Source: Thermoflexus hugenholtzii JAD2 (lineage in GTDB: Bacteria; Chloroflexota; Chloroflexia; Chloroflexales; Roseiflexaceae). From it: a DNA stretch of 64,000 bases. Positions within the stretch are counted from its first letter, which is position 1. Each line of letters opens with the position of its first letter. Where the stretch lies: contig CAMCVW010000001.1 in assembly GCA_945881915.1 (NCBI GenBank), forward strand, positions 62,001-126,000, in the 5' to 3' direction. Under the pieces are notes generated by a model that ran no database searches, was not told where the DNA came from, and was given only the letters and a program-made list of their open reading frames with translations. Shown here piece after piece: positions 35,462 to 43,800 of the stretch. The position numbers and the translations under genes are program-made.

Positions 35462-36796
35462 TCACGAAGCGCCAAATACAAAAAGTGATGCGGTTTCGGC
35501 TGGCACCGTCATCGGGTCAGCCAGATTGTATTGCCCCACTTCAGCAAAGCGCGTATCTACCCCAAAGCGCCACACCTGTGCCTGTTTGTGGTCACCATTG
35601 GCAATTGAGAACGGCACCGTCACCGCGCGTGCCTGTGTGTTGACGACAACCACTGTCAGCGCGCCATCATCACGTCGTGCCGCCACCATATGCAAGCCGG
35701 TGGCGCCATGGTCTGCATGCACACGGGTCTGACCAAACAAGCGAAACATGCGATATACCTCTGCAATCGGGAGCGGACCGCTGTTGTACGACACCGGGCC
35801 AAATAACCCCAACCCTTGGCCGGAGATTGCTCCGAGACAAAACTGATGCACCATGACCACATCGGCAGCTATCAGCCGCGAAAGTACGGCTGCCCACCAG
35901 AGTGCGTTGCGCCATGAATTAGTACCTGTTTCGTCATCGACACGTCCGCGCCAATCCGAATTCGCCTCGGTGACCGCAATGGGGAGTTCTTTACCCAGTA
36001 CCGAGCGCATCACCGAACGCACGTAGGCAAGCGACGCAGTCCAGCGATCGGGCTCGTCTGCGAGCTGGCGCTTCGATACACCACGCTCGCCGAACGGGTA
36101 GCGATGGAGCGACACGATTTCGACATCCGGGACGCGTTCGAGAAATCCCCGCAACCAGTAAGTGCCCGTTGCATCGCGTGGGTACCCATCATCAGGGCCG
36201 AATTGGCTGAGTTCCGGTCCAAGGACAACAATGGTTGGATCGACCGCACGCATTGCTTCACGGTATGCCACAAAATCACTGGCATAATCTGCTACTGCAT
36301 ATGCCTTTGCACCACGTTTTTTGACAAATAAGTCCGGTTCATTGCCAATGGCCCAGTAGCGGACGCCCGCTTTTTGGGTCACATTGACGTAGCGCACCAT
36401 GTTTGCCGCTTTTTCTGGTGTACCGCCAAACAAGCGCACATGGATGGTTGGTTCACATCCCGCAGCACTGCACAGGGCGAGATATTCGTCAATCATCAGC
36501 TCTGTCGCATCGTTTTCGTCACCCCAGTTCCCACCAGGCCAGCGGATCATGCTGATGCCTAATTCAGGAAGCAATGCCCGATGATCGAATCCAATCGTCT
36601 GCCAGGGCCCTGTGTTTGAACCGTATACCCGCGCAGAGATAGGCCCATAGACAAAACCCGCATCTACAAACAGACCTCTTTGCGGACCAGGTGTCGGACC
36701 TTCCGTCAGCTGTAATTGTGGTGCACTCACCCCAAACCCTGCACATGCGACCAACGGCAATGCCGCAGTCATTGACAACAACGCTCGTCGTTTCAT
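35462..36796 (-). CDS. Secreted lipoprotein glycosidase, clan GH-A type
   Basis: 444 residues. A signal peptide with a lipobox LVAC (Cys18) anchors it outside the membrane. The (beta/alpha)8 barrel has the early strand MIRWPGGNWGDEND, the acid/base Glu153 in AIGNEPDLF, and the likely nucleophile Glu277 in IAVTEANSDW. The spacing of these two glutamates on strands 4 and 7 is the clan GH-A pattern, and IRxPGGN points to GH51/GH79/GH44-like families. A C-terminal beta domain follows (~residues 370-444). Substrate is probably a plant or microbial glycan, not determined. It has its own well-formed promoter. Confidence 0.75.
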   Translation of the reverse strand: MKRRALLSMTAALPLVACAGFGVSAPQLQLTEGPTPGPQRGLFVDAGFVYGPISARVYGSNTGPWQTIGFDHRALLPELGISMIRWPGGNWGDENDATELMIDEYLALCSAAGCEPTIHVRLFGGTPEKAANMVRYVNVTQKAGVRYWAIGNEPDLFVKKRGAKAYAVADYASDFVAYREAMRAVDPTIVVLGPELSQFGPDDGYPRDATGTYWLRGFLERVPDVEIVSLHRYPFGERGVSKRQLADEPDRWTASLAYVRSVMRSVLGKELPIAVTEANSDWRGRVDDETGTNSWRNALWWAAVLSRLIAADVVMVHQFCLGAISGQGLGLFGPVSYNSGPLPIAEVYRMFRLFGQTRVHADHGATGLHMVAARRDDGALTVVVVNTQARAVTVPFSIANGDHKQAQVWRFGVDTRFAEVGQYNLADPMTVPAETASLFVFGAS

Positions 36797-36823
36797 CGTT
36801 TTCTCACTAAGTAGAGTGGGTTT

Positions 36824-36852
36824 ATTCTAGCGATTTCTTGCATATCGTACAA
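36824..36852 (-). promoter_or_regulatory. Promoter of the glycosidase gene
   Basis: The minus strand reads TTGTAC (36852-36847), 17 bases, TAGAAT (36829-36824), 28 bases ahead of the start codon. It lies in the short divergent space shared with the serine-hydrolase gene. Confidence 0.62.
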
Positions 36853-36878
36853 TAGACCAAACCGTGTACGAGGCAAAC

Positions 36879-37928
36879 ATGACACTCGCTTCCACCATTT
36901 CGCTGCTCCAATCCACAAGCTTGCTCCCAGGACTGGTGGTTTCATACCAATATGGATATCACGACCCCATCGTGCAGGCATTTGGTGTGGATGGCGCAGG
37001 AACAGCACTATCGAAGGACAGTATTTTCCCGGTTGCGTCGGTAACCAAACTCGCAGTCGCATTGGCCATCCTGCATCAGGTTGATCGTGGCACACTGTCG
37101 CAGGATATGCCCATAGGAACGATTTTGCCGGGACTGCATGTAGAAGCACAGACACGTACCCTCCGACAACTGTTATCACACACCAGTGGGTACGGTATGG
37201 ACGTGACCAACAAAGAAGGCAGACACGCAATCGGGTTAACCTGGGAGCTGTTGCGCGCCGACTGCCTGGTCGAGGCCCCCCAGACTGAACCGAACCGGCA
37301 TGTCCAATACAGCAATTTGGCATACATTATCTTGGGCGCCATCCTCGAGCACGTCACCGGATTACGCTGTGCAGATGCATTGACGCAGACTGTGTTCCGG
37401 CCGCTGGGAATCCGCGGCTGGCTCGGGTACAACCCAGATATTGCACACGCCATCATCGGTGACATACGTGGCGTGCATCGCGGCACCGAGCTCGAAACGT
37501 TCAACTCACCCTTTTGGCGTTCACTCACATTGCCGTCGGGCGGATTATGCACAGATGCCCACGGTGCGATGACGTTGGTGCAGGCATTTTTGCCATCGGG
37601 GTCATTTCTCTCCGACGAACTCACCAGCGCTGCGACCACGGACCAGACGCACGGTCTGGCTGGGGGATTTATGAAGCCCCTCTGGTGGGAACATGGCAGC
37701 TGGGGACTGGGACCAGAGCTTCGCGGCAACAAAACGCCACATTGGGTGGATGCAGCGTTCCCGCCACATTCGTTTGGTCACAGTGGGGCTTCTGGCATGA
37801 TTGCCTGGGCTGATCCGGACAATCGCTTATCACTCGCTATCCTTGGAGCACGCGCAGCAGATGGTGGTTGGCTCTTGCGTCACGGTCCTGCATTGACCAA
37901 AGCGATACGTGAAGAGGTCGGCATATGA
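36879..37928 (+). CDS. Serine beta-lactamase-like hydrolase
   Basis: 349 residues from ATG 36879 (GAGG upstream; a GTG at 36864 is less likely). Beta-lactamase/class C-type fold: the nucleophile motif is S54-V-T-K57 in PVASVTKLAVA, the YSN motif follows in VQYSNLAYI, and the third motif is FGHSGASG. No signal peptide is evident, so it may be cytoplasmic, unlike true secreted beta-lactamases; esterases and peptidases of this family are common. Its stop overlaps the next gene, an AAC(6')-like acetyltransferase, by four bases (ATGA). Confidence 0.85.
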   Translation: MTLASTISLLQSTSLLPGLVVSYQYGYHDPIVQAFGVDGAGTALSKDSIFPVASVTKLAVALAILHQVDRGTLSQDMPIGTILPGLHVEAQTRTLRQLLSHTSGYGMDVTNKEGRHAIGLTWELLRADCLVEAPQTEPNRHVQYSNLAYIILGAILEHVTGLRCADALTQTVFRPLGIRGWLGYNPDIAHAIIGDIRGVHRGTELETFNSPFWRSLTLPSGGLCTDAHGAMTLVQAFLPSGSFLSDELTSAATTDQTHGLAGGFMKPLWWEHGSWGLGPELRGNKTPHWVDAAFPPHSFGHSGASGMIAWADPDNRLSLAILGARAADGGWLLRHGPALTKAIREEVGI

Positions 37929-38491
37929 CCGTGGAATACCGCCAAGTTTTTTTTGGTGATGAACCACTCACTGTTGATGCAGCTGCCCAGATACTGGTCG
38001 TTGCGTTCCACGATCGTTCACTTGCATGGCCTACCATATCCGCTGCATACGGCACCATGAGCGAATTTGCACAGGATCAGCACATTGCCTTTGGCGCTTT
38101 CGCTGACTCCTCATTAGTTGGCTGGATAGGGGCGACACCGAACTACAACGGGAATGTATGGGAGATACAGCTCCTTGGAGTAACTCCTGAGTTGCAGCGC
38201 AACGGGATTGCGACGGCTCTTGTCCGCATACTTGTCTCTGCAGTGGGTCAAGTTGGATGTCAAACAATATGTGTGTGGTGTGATGATGAATCCAAAAGTA
38301 CATCCATTGGTGGCGACAACCTCTTCCCTCATCCCCTCGACGCACTCTTAAAACTCGAGTCGGGCCCGCGGCACGCAGGTGGCTTCTACGAGCACGTCGG
38401 GTTTGTTCGCTGCGGCATCCTACCGGATGCCAACGGTCCTGGTAAACCAGATATTTTGTACGCAATGCAAGTACGACGCGCAATTACTTGA
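37925..38491 (+). CDS. AAC(6')-like GNAT N-acetyltransferase
   Basis: 188 residues, a single GNAT domain with the acetyl-CoA-binding VTPELQRNGIATALV. The C-terminal layout, W-CDDESKSTS-x2-GDNLFPHP and then GGFYEHVGFVRCGILPDANGPGKPDI, follows chromosomal AAC(6')-type aminoglycoside 6'-acetyltransferases. Resistance is not shown, because many chromosomal members have other amine substrates. It is translationally coupled to the serine hydrolase before it. Its last codons overlap the -35 box of the metal-importer promoter. Confidence 0.75.
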   Translation: MTVEYRQVFFGDEPLTVDAAAQILVVAFHDRSLAWPTISAAYGTMSEFAQDQHIAFGAFADSSLVGWIGATPNYNGNVWEIQLLGVTPELQRNGIATALVRILVSAVGQVGCQTICVWCDDESKSTSIGGDNLFPHPLDALLKLESGPRHAGGFYEHVGFVRCGILPDANGPGKPDILYAMQVRRAIT

Positions 38492-38516
38492 CGTTTCTAC
38501 TGATAGTCGCTATCAT
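38488..38516 (+). promoter_or_regulatory. Promoter with palindromic metal-regulator operator
   Basis: TTGACG (38488-38493), a 17-base spacer and TATCAT (38511-38516). Within it, TGATAGTCGCTATCA (38501-38515) is a perfect palindrome around a TCG centre and covers most of the -10. A second related half-site, CTATCA, follows at about 38533. A repressor bound here would block RNA polymerase; a DtxR/MntR- or Fur/Zur-type metal sensor is the natural guess given the importer downstream. None is encoded in the window. Confidence 0.65.
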
Positions 38517-38548
38517 TGTAAATGGAAGTCACTATCAATGGAGTAGAT

Positions 38549-39502
38549 ATGTCACGAATTATTCGGTTTTTTGTTGGATTCCTTGTTGTTCTATCGAGCT
38601 GTACGGCAGCGCCGACGGCGTCAAACCGGACGGTCGTGGTCTCGTTCAGTGTGTTGGGGGATATCGTCGAGAATGTTGTCGGGGATGCTGCCACGGTCAA
38701 GACATTTGTCGGCCCTGACAGTGACGCGCATGCATACGAACCGACACCCCAAGATGCAGTCGCACTCGAGCAAGCAACTGCAGTGGTGACCATCGGGCTT
38801 GGGTTTGAGCCATGGCTGGATGAAATCTACGCAGCGTCTGGTTCGAAATCACCCGTCATCGTCAGCAGTGCTGCTATCAAGCCAATCAAGGTAGATCCAG
38901 GTGCCGGTGGTCACGCAGACGAAGAAGGGCATGCAGAAGAAGAAGCACACGCGGGAGATGCAGAGGAACTTGACCCACACGTCTGGCACGATGCACAAAA
39001 TGTCATCACCATGGTCGAAACAATCCGCGATGGACTGATCGCAGCGATGCCCGACCAGGCTGAAACATTCCGTGCAAACAGCACGCGGTACATCGCTGAA
39101 CTACAGCAACTCGATGCAGAAATCGTGAGCATGGTCGATAGCATCCCGGCCGATCGGCGCAAACTCGTTACCAACCATGATACGTTTGGCTATTTTGCAC
39201 AACGCTACGGTTTCGTCGTGGTGGGCACGGTATTGGGTGTAAGCACCGAAGGAAGTGACCCGAGCGCCACAGAAATCGTTGAACTTACTGCAGCAATTCG
39301 TGACAGTGCGGTACCGACTATTTTCATCGAAAACATGAGCAATAGCGCATTAATCGACAATGTTGCGGCCGAGGCAGGTGTGACGATTGCGCCTGCTTTG
39401 TATACCGACGCCTTGGGGAGCGCAGACAGCGACGGTGCAACCTATCTGAACATGATGCGTTACAATGTGTCGACGATGAAAACCGCATTGCAAGGCAAGT
39501 AA
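38549..39502 (+). CDS. Zn/Mn-type ABC transporter substrate-binding lipoprotein
   Basis: 317 residues from ATG 38549 (GGAG upstream). The lipobox LSSC has Cys18. Cluster A-I (ZnuA/MntC/PsaA-like) metal-binding fold: the first histidine is in DSDAHAYEPTP, then a His/Glu/Asp-rich loop around residues 115-140, LDPHVWHD, the third ligand in VTNHDTFGYFAQRY and the aspartate near the C-terminus (YTDALG). The acidic/His loop is typical of zinc-binding members; manganese cannot be excluded. It is followed by its ATPase and permease genes. Confidence 0.9.
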   Translation: MSRIIRFFVGFLVVLSSCTAAPTASNRTVVVSFSVLGDIVENVVGDAATVKTFVGPDSDAHAYEPTPQDAVALEQATAVVTIGLGFEPWLDEIYAASGSKSPVIVSSAAIKPIKVDPGAGGHADEEGHAEEEAHAGDAEELDPHVWHDAQNVITMVETIRDGLIAAMPDQAETFRANSTRYIAELQQLDAEIVSMVDSIPADRRKLVTNHDTFGYFAQRYGFVVVGTVLGVSTEGSDPSATEIVELTAAIRDSAVPTIFIENMSNSALIDNVAAEAGVTIAPALYTDALGSADSDGATYLNMMRYNVSTMKTALQGK

Positions 39503-39504
39503 CT

Positions 39505-40257
39505 ATGTTCCTGAACTATAGTGGGCGCACCCACGTGGACTCGGTACCCGACGCACCAGCGATTGAAATCCATAATTTGCACGTCCGGTACGATGCAAAG
39601 CAAGGCGAAGCACTCTCTGGAGTTTCGGTTACCATCCCCGCTAGCGCGCGTGTGGCGCTCATCGGCCAAAATGGAGCAGGCAAAAGTACGTTGCTCAAAA
39701 CGTTGGTCGGGTTGCAACCCTATAGTTCAGGATCAGTGTTGATTTTTGGGCGTAACGTCCGAGCCTGTCATCATCGTGTCGCATATTTGCCGCAACGTGG
39801 TGAAATCGATTGGCGCTTCCCGATTTCGGTGCGTCGATTCGTCCTTACCGGACGATATGTGCACATTGGTTGGTTACGTCAACCCAAAGCGCACGATCTC
39901 GCACTGGTCGAACAGACATTGGAGCGCCTCAACCTTTCATCCGTAGCGGACCGCCTGATCAGCGATTTATCGGGCGGTCAACAACAACGGGCACTCTTGG
40001 GCAGAGCCATCGTTCAAGAATCAGAACTGCTACTGCTCGACGAACCGTTCAACAACATCGACCCCGAAACACGGGTACTCATCACCCACATAGTGGCAGA
40101 ACTCAAAGCGCTTGGTCGAACCATCGTTGTAGCGACCCATGATCTCAGTCGACTCCGAGAAGAATTCGATTATGTCGCAGTCATCCACGATGGAACGATC
40201 GCAGCATTTACTGATGCTCCGTCGTATGCGGTTGCACCTGCGGAGTTGGCACTATGA
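39505..40257 (+). CDS. Metal ABC transporter ATP-binding protein
   Basis: 250 residues. Walker A is GQNGAGKST, the Q-loop is LPQRGEIDWRFP, the signature LSGGQQQR, Walker B LLLLDEP, and the switch histidine is in VATHDLS. The Q-loop followed by an aromatic/Arg segment and TGRY is usual in the ZnuC/MntB metal-importer group. It powers uptake with the preceding binding protein and the following permease. It starts 2 bases after the binding-protein stop and overlaps the permease by 4 bases (ATGA). Confidence 0.93.
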   Translation: MFLNYSGRTHVDSVPDAPAIEIHNLHVRYDAKQGEALSGVSVTIPASARVALIGQNGAGKSTLLKTLVGLQPYSSGSVLIFGRNVRACHHRVAYLPQRGEIDWRFPISVRRFVLTGRYVHIGWLRQPKAHDLALVEQTLERLNLSSVADRLISDLSGGQQQRALLGRAIVQESELLLLDEPFNNIDPETRVLITHIVAELKALGRTIVVATHDLSRLREEFDYVAVIHDGTIAAFTDAPSYAVAPAELAL

Positions 40258-41096
40258 ATGCAATCTATGACTGGTTCGTCGTGCCGATTCAATATGGATT
40301 TATGCAGAGTGCACTCTTTGCGTCCGTCATTATTGCCATGACGTGCGGGGTAATCGGGAGCTATGTCGTTTTGCGCAGACTCGCCTTCATCGGTGACGCC
40401 CTTGCACACACGGCTCTACCGGGTGTTGTAGTGGCCTACTTGAACGGGTGGAACCTCTTTGGTGGGGCGTTGGCTGCGGGGGTCATGACCGCACTCGGGA
40501 TAGGTTGGATGGCACGCAAAAGCACGCTGCGTGAGGATACAGCTATCGGAGTTATTTTCACGGCGATGTTTGCGCTGGGTATCGTGTTGATGAGTGGCAC
40601 GCAATCGTTCCGTGATCTCAGCCATATTTTGTTTGGCAACATCCTCGGAGTCGATCGCACCGACGTGTTGCTGATTAGTACCGTAGCGGTGGTGGTCCTC
40701 GTTGTATTGTTCTTGCTCCACAAAGAATTCGAGTTAGCTTCATTTGACACGCTACAGGCCGAGGTGATGGGGATCCATACGGATTACCTACGCACGACAC
40801 TGCTGGTGCTGTTGGCATTTACGGTCGTGACGGGTATCCAAGTCGTCGGTGTCATCTTGACGAGTGCGTTATTGGTCACTCCTGCGGCAACAGCATCGCT
40901 CTTGACGCGAGACTTACGGAGCATGATGATCTATGCGGCGTTCATCGGGGCGGGGTCAGCTGTCCTGGGGTTGATTTTGTCCTATCACTATGCGGTATCG
41001 ACGGGGGCTACCATCGTCCTTCTGTGCACCGGCTTTTTTGCTATTGCGGTCGGTGTTCAACGTATCCGTCAGTATCGGGGCGAGGGTCGTTCATAA
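40254..41096 (+). CDS. Metal ABC transporter permease
   Basis: 280 residues, about eight to nine membrane segments, ABC-3 family (ZnuB/MntA type). FIGDALAHTALPGVVVAYL is the strongly conserved family motif for this permease. The C-terminal VGVILTSALLVTPAATASLL is also characteristic. It ends inside the convergent DUF1992 gene: the two coding regions share 56 bases, so one might extend artificially, but both stops are real in sequence. Confidence 0.92.
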   Translation: MNAIYDWFVVPIQYGFMQSALFASVIIAMTCGVIGSYVVLRRLAFIGDALAHTALPGVVVAYLNGWNLFGGALAAGVMTALGIGWMARKSTLREDTAIGVIFTAMFALGIVLMSGTQSFRDLSHILFGNILGVDRTDVLLISTVAVVVLVVLFLLHKEFELASFDTLQAEVMGIHTDYLRTTLLVLLAFTVVTGIQVVGVILTSALLVTPAATASLLTRDLRSMMIYAAFIGAGSAVLGLILSYHYAVSTGATIVLLCTGFFAIAVGVQRIRQYRGEGRS

Positions 41097-41508
41097 ACGA
41101 TTCTATACGGGTCAGCTCATATTCGACCCGAATGCCCTCTATCTGCAACGCAGGTGGAGCAATGAGGTTGTAGTCGAGCGTTCTGCGCCACAAGTCGGTC
41201 AATACTCTGCGCATTTCGCCGATTGCACTGTGCCGTTGCACCACATTGAATGTTGCGAAGCGCGTGCATAGTACATCTATAGCCGCAACACACGCCTTGC
41301 GCTGCGCGATGAGTTGCGCCCGTTCTTCGAGAAATGGAGGTGCGAACCCATTACTTTTGAGCAATTGAAAAGCCACTCGATCAGCGGGGTCGACGTGCGT
41401 CGTATCGTCAAATAGCAATGGTCCCTCCCAACGGAATTCAGCGTTATAGATGCCCTTTTTGCGCGCTTCTTCTAGGAGCTGATCGATTAGATGGCTACGA
41501 TGTGACAC
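41041..41508 (-). CDS. DUF1992 (DnaJ-homologue C28-like) protein
   Basis: 155 residues from GTG 41508 (GAGGA five bases upstream). The family core is LIDQLLEEARKKGIYN, then DRVAFQLLKSNGFAPPFLEER; the first lines up with the usual I-x-E-A-x-x-x-G-E-F-x-N/D segment of DUF1992. Its usual glycine-rich GxGKPL loop has become WEGPLLF. The function is unknown; some members carry J-like domains, this one does not. Its 3' end overlaps the metal permease convergently by 56 bases. Confidence 0.72.
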   Translation of the reverse strand: MSHRSHLIDQLLEEARKKGIYNAEFRWEGPLLFDDTTHVDPADRVAFQLLKSNGFAPPFLEERAQLIAQRKACVAAIDVLCTRFATFNVVQRHSAIGEMRRVLTDLWRRTLDYNLIAPPALQIEGIRVEYELTRIESFMNDPRPDTDGYVEHRPQ

Positions 41509-41598
41509 GACATCCTCACGATAACTGTAGATCGGATTGGTATCAGCAAAATATCAGACATAGAGCTCTGCAACGCACGAAAACGTCACCTACTGATG

Positions 41599-41604
41599 TA
41601 TAAT
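41599..41604 (+). promoter_or_regulatory. Extended -10 box upstream of LCP gene
   Basis: TGTATAAT (41597-41604) is an extended consensus -10 only 20 bases before ATG 41624. The leader would be about 13 bases without a clear ribosome-binding site, so translation may be near-leaderless or start at a later ATG. Confidence 0.45.
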
Positions 41605-41623
41605 ACTACAAACCTATTGCATT

Positions 41624-43111
41624 ATGGGACATACTGTGCAGAAACCACCGCACCGACATTCATTACGCCCCGCGAAACTCTTGCGCCGACCAAGCAAATC
41701 ACTGCTCCCCAATATGACCCCGGGCCATATGAGTTCAAAGCGAGCGGCGAGCCAAGCAAATAATTGGCGTACGTATATCATCCTGGTCGTTGCCTTGGTA
41801 CTCATCGGAGTAACAGGGACGGCAGTTGTTGTGCTGCGACGTACCGACCAAGCACTCACGAACATGCAAACCAGCGACCCTCGAGCAAACACACCGAATC
41901 CTGAGGGGAATTTGGCGACAGAAACATCGCCAAACGTTCAGCCGTTTGTGCCAGCAACGCTTAAGCAGCCATTTACGATGCTCCTGGTCGGCGTCGATAA
42001 ACGCGCCGAAGCAGTGACCGAAGGAGTCCGCTCCGATACGTTGATTTTGGTACGCATCAATCCTCAAGGGAACTGGGCGACGATGCTGTCGATCCCACGT
42101 GATTCGGTGGTCTCGCTCCCGAGCGGAGCGCTCGGCAAAGTCAATTCAGCCTTCTCATTTGGGTATTACAATGCCGAAAAACTCTATGGTGCCGGTACCA
42201 GCGAAGACGCCGGAGGCGGTGCAGCTGCAGCCGAAACGATGGAACGTTTCCTAAAAATCAACGTTGATTACATTGCTCAGGTCGATTTTTATGGGTTTGA
42301 ACGACTCGTCGACAGTGTAGGCGGCATACTCGTGGATGTGAAGCAAGCATTGGTCGATCCAGAGTATCCAACCGAAAACCATGGTGTCGAACGCATTTAC
42401 ATCGCTCCCGGTGTCCAGCTCATGAATGGCAAAACCGCTCTGGTGTTTGCACGTTCAAGACACTCAACAAACGATTTCGACCGGAGTAAGCGTCAGCAAC
42501 AAGTGCTGAAGGCGGTGCTGAATCAGGTTCGTTCGCGAGGATTGGCTGCAAACGTATCTCTCTTGCCAAATTGGATTAGTGTACTCGAGCAAAATGTTCG
42601 TACGACACTGCCAATGAGTGACATTTCGACGATGACCGACCTCGCAGGAATTGTAAGTCGGCTTGATTCAAGCCGGATCGCACAGTTTTCGATTAATCCG
42701 ACCGATGTCCGTGTTGACAACGTCATTACCTCAGATATCTATTGGAACGAGAGCGATATACAGATCTTGGTCAAAAAATGGCAGACCGGTTCTACAATTC
42801 CCGGTGTGGCGACGCTGCAAGTGCTGAATGGAAGCGGACAGACTGGTGTCGCTGGGAGCGTATCGAACAATCTCGCAGGCCAAGGTTTTTCGGTGCTCAG
42901 CGCTGGCGACAACGCCGGAACTGCCACCACGATGCTCTACGACATTGGTGACCACAATGCTGAACGGGAACAACTGGTGAGCACATTGGGCCTCACCACA
43001 GCGCAGATTGTTGTCAATGCAGGACGCCCCGCGGGAGCTGCGTCGGATGCAAGTATGGTTCTGGTACTCGGTGGGGACTATGAGGCAAGCTGGACGGGAG
43101 CGACCCCATGA
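41624..43111 (+). CDS. LytR-CpsA-Psr (LCP) cell-wall glycopolymer ligase
   Basis: 495 residues. Start codon uncertain: ATG 41624 gives a charged cytoplasmic tail before the single membrane helix (~50-70); ATGs 41714 and 41729 are alternatives. The LCP domain (~110-320) shows FTMLLVGVDKR, GVRSDTLILV, the catalytic-site arginine-aspartate in LSIPRDS, and FARSRHSTNDFDRSKRQQQVL. A LytR_C domain (~400-485) begins around VATLQVLNGSG. LCP enzymes transfer lipid-linked glycopolymers to peptidoglycan or to proteins. Its stop overlaps the SUFU gene by four bases. The glycan attached here is unknown. Confidence 0.9.
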   Translation: MGHTVQKPPHRHSLRPAKLLRRPSKSLLPNMTPGHMSSKRAASQANNWRTYIILVVALVLIGVTGTAVVVLRRTDQALTNMQTSDPRANTPNPEGNLATETSPNVQPFVPATLKQPFTMLLVGVDKRAEAVTEGVRSDTLILVRINPQGNWATMLSIPRDSVVSLPSGALGKVNSAFSFGYYNAEKLYGAGTSEDAGGGAAAAETMERFLKINVDYIAQVDFYGFERLVDSVGGILVDVKQALVDPEYPTENHGVERIYIAPGVQLMNGKTALVFARSRHSTNDFDRSKRQQQVLKAVLNQVRSRGLAANVSLLPNWISVLEQNVRTTLPMSDISTMTDLAGIVSRLDSSRIAQFSINPTDVRVDNVITSDIYWNESDIQILVKKWQTGSTIPGVATLQVLNGSGQTGVAGSVSNNLAGQGFSVLSAGDNAGTATTMLYDIGDHNAEREQLVSTLGLTTAQIVVNAGRPAGAASDASMVLVLGGDYEASWTGATP

Positions 43112-43785
43112 CCACTCCTGATCCGTATCGCCGCGAATTACATACACAGTGGCATGCATCGGCAGATCCTGCAATCATGGTGTATGAACGTTTGATTACC
43201 TGGAAGGGTGCGCCGACATATCGCTTCGGTGCACGTGCCAAACAAGGTTCAGAGGGCGTACATACACAACTTTCTAATCATTTCTCCATCTGTGTGTACG
43301 AAAGCAATCCGCTCTATTCGGTCTACTGTACGGTTGGGGCATCATTCAACGTGATTCCCAAAAGCATTGCATCGACAGGCGACCCTCGTGGAATGCGGTT
43401 TGAATATCTCATGCATGCACCTGACACGCATGCTGAATTAGCCTGCGAGCTATTGCTCATGATTGCCGAGCACCCACATGTTCACCAGCGCGAGGTTGGT
43501 CCGGGCTATGTGCTTCCTATTGGCGAGCCAATCATTGCTGGGTCACCGCTCGAGTTTCTCTACTTTACGTATCCGTTCCTCGACGATCCGCACATCTACG
43601 AAGTGAACCCTGCGGGCGAAGTCGACCATCCCCGCGCCTACATCCAGACGCTGTGGGTGATTCCCATTAGCGGAGCAGAACGTGAGCACATACGCACACG
43701 TGGGGTAGAACAATTCGAAGAATTCCTTCATGCACGTCACCGAGAGCGCTACGATGCGGACTTTGATCGTGCGAGTTTATGCTAA
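43108..43785 (+). CDS. SUFU (suppressor of fused) domain protein
   Basis: 225 residues, cytoplasmic. Suppressor-of-fused domain: the LHTQWHASADPAIMV N-terminus, the long region with LSNHFSICVYESNPLYSVYCTVG and the C-terminal YIQTLWVIPISGAEREHIRTRG, the last a recurring signature in bacterial members. Bacterial SUFU proteins are small, common, and often act as immunity or adaptor proteins in polymorphic-toxin loci, but no toxin is here. ATGA overlap with the LCP gene implies co-translation. A methyltransferase follows 15 bases later. Confidence 0.78.
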   Translation: MTTPDPYRRELHTQWHASADPAIMVYERLITWKGAPTYRFGARAKQGSEGVHTQLSNHFSICVYESNPLYSVYCTVGASFNVIPKSIASTGDPRGMRFEYLMHAPDTHAELACELLLMIAEHPHVHQREVGPGYVLPIGEPIIAGSPLEFLYFTYPFLDDPHIYEVNPAGEVDHPRAYIQTLWVIPISGAEREHIRTRGVEQFEEFLHARHRERYDADFDRASLC

Positions 43786-43800
43786 GGAGAACAACACCGC

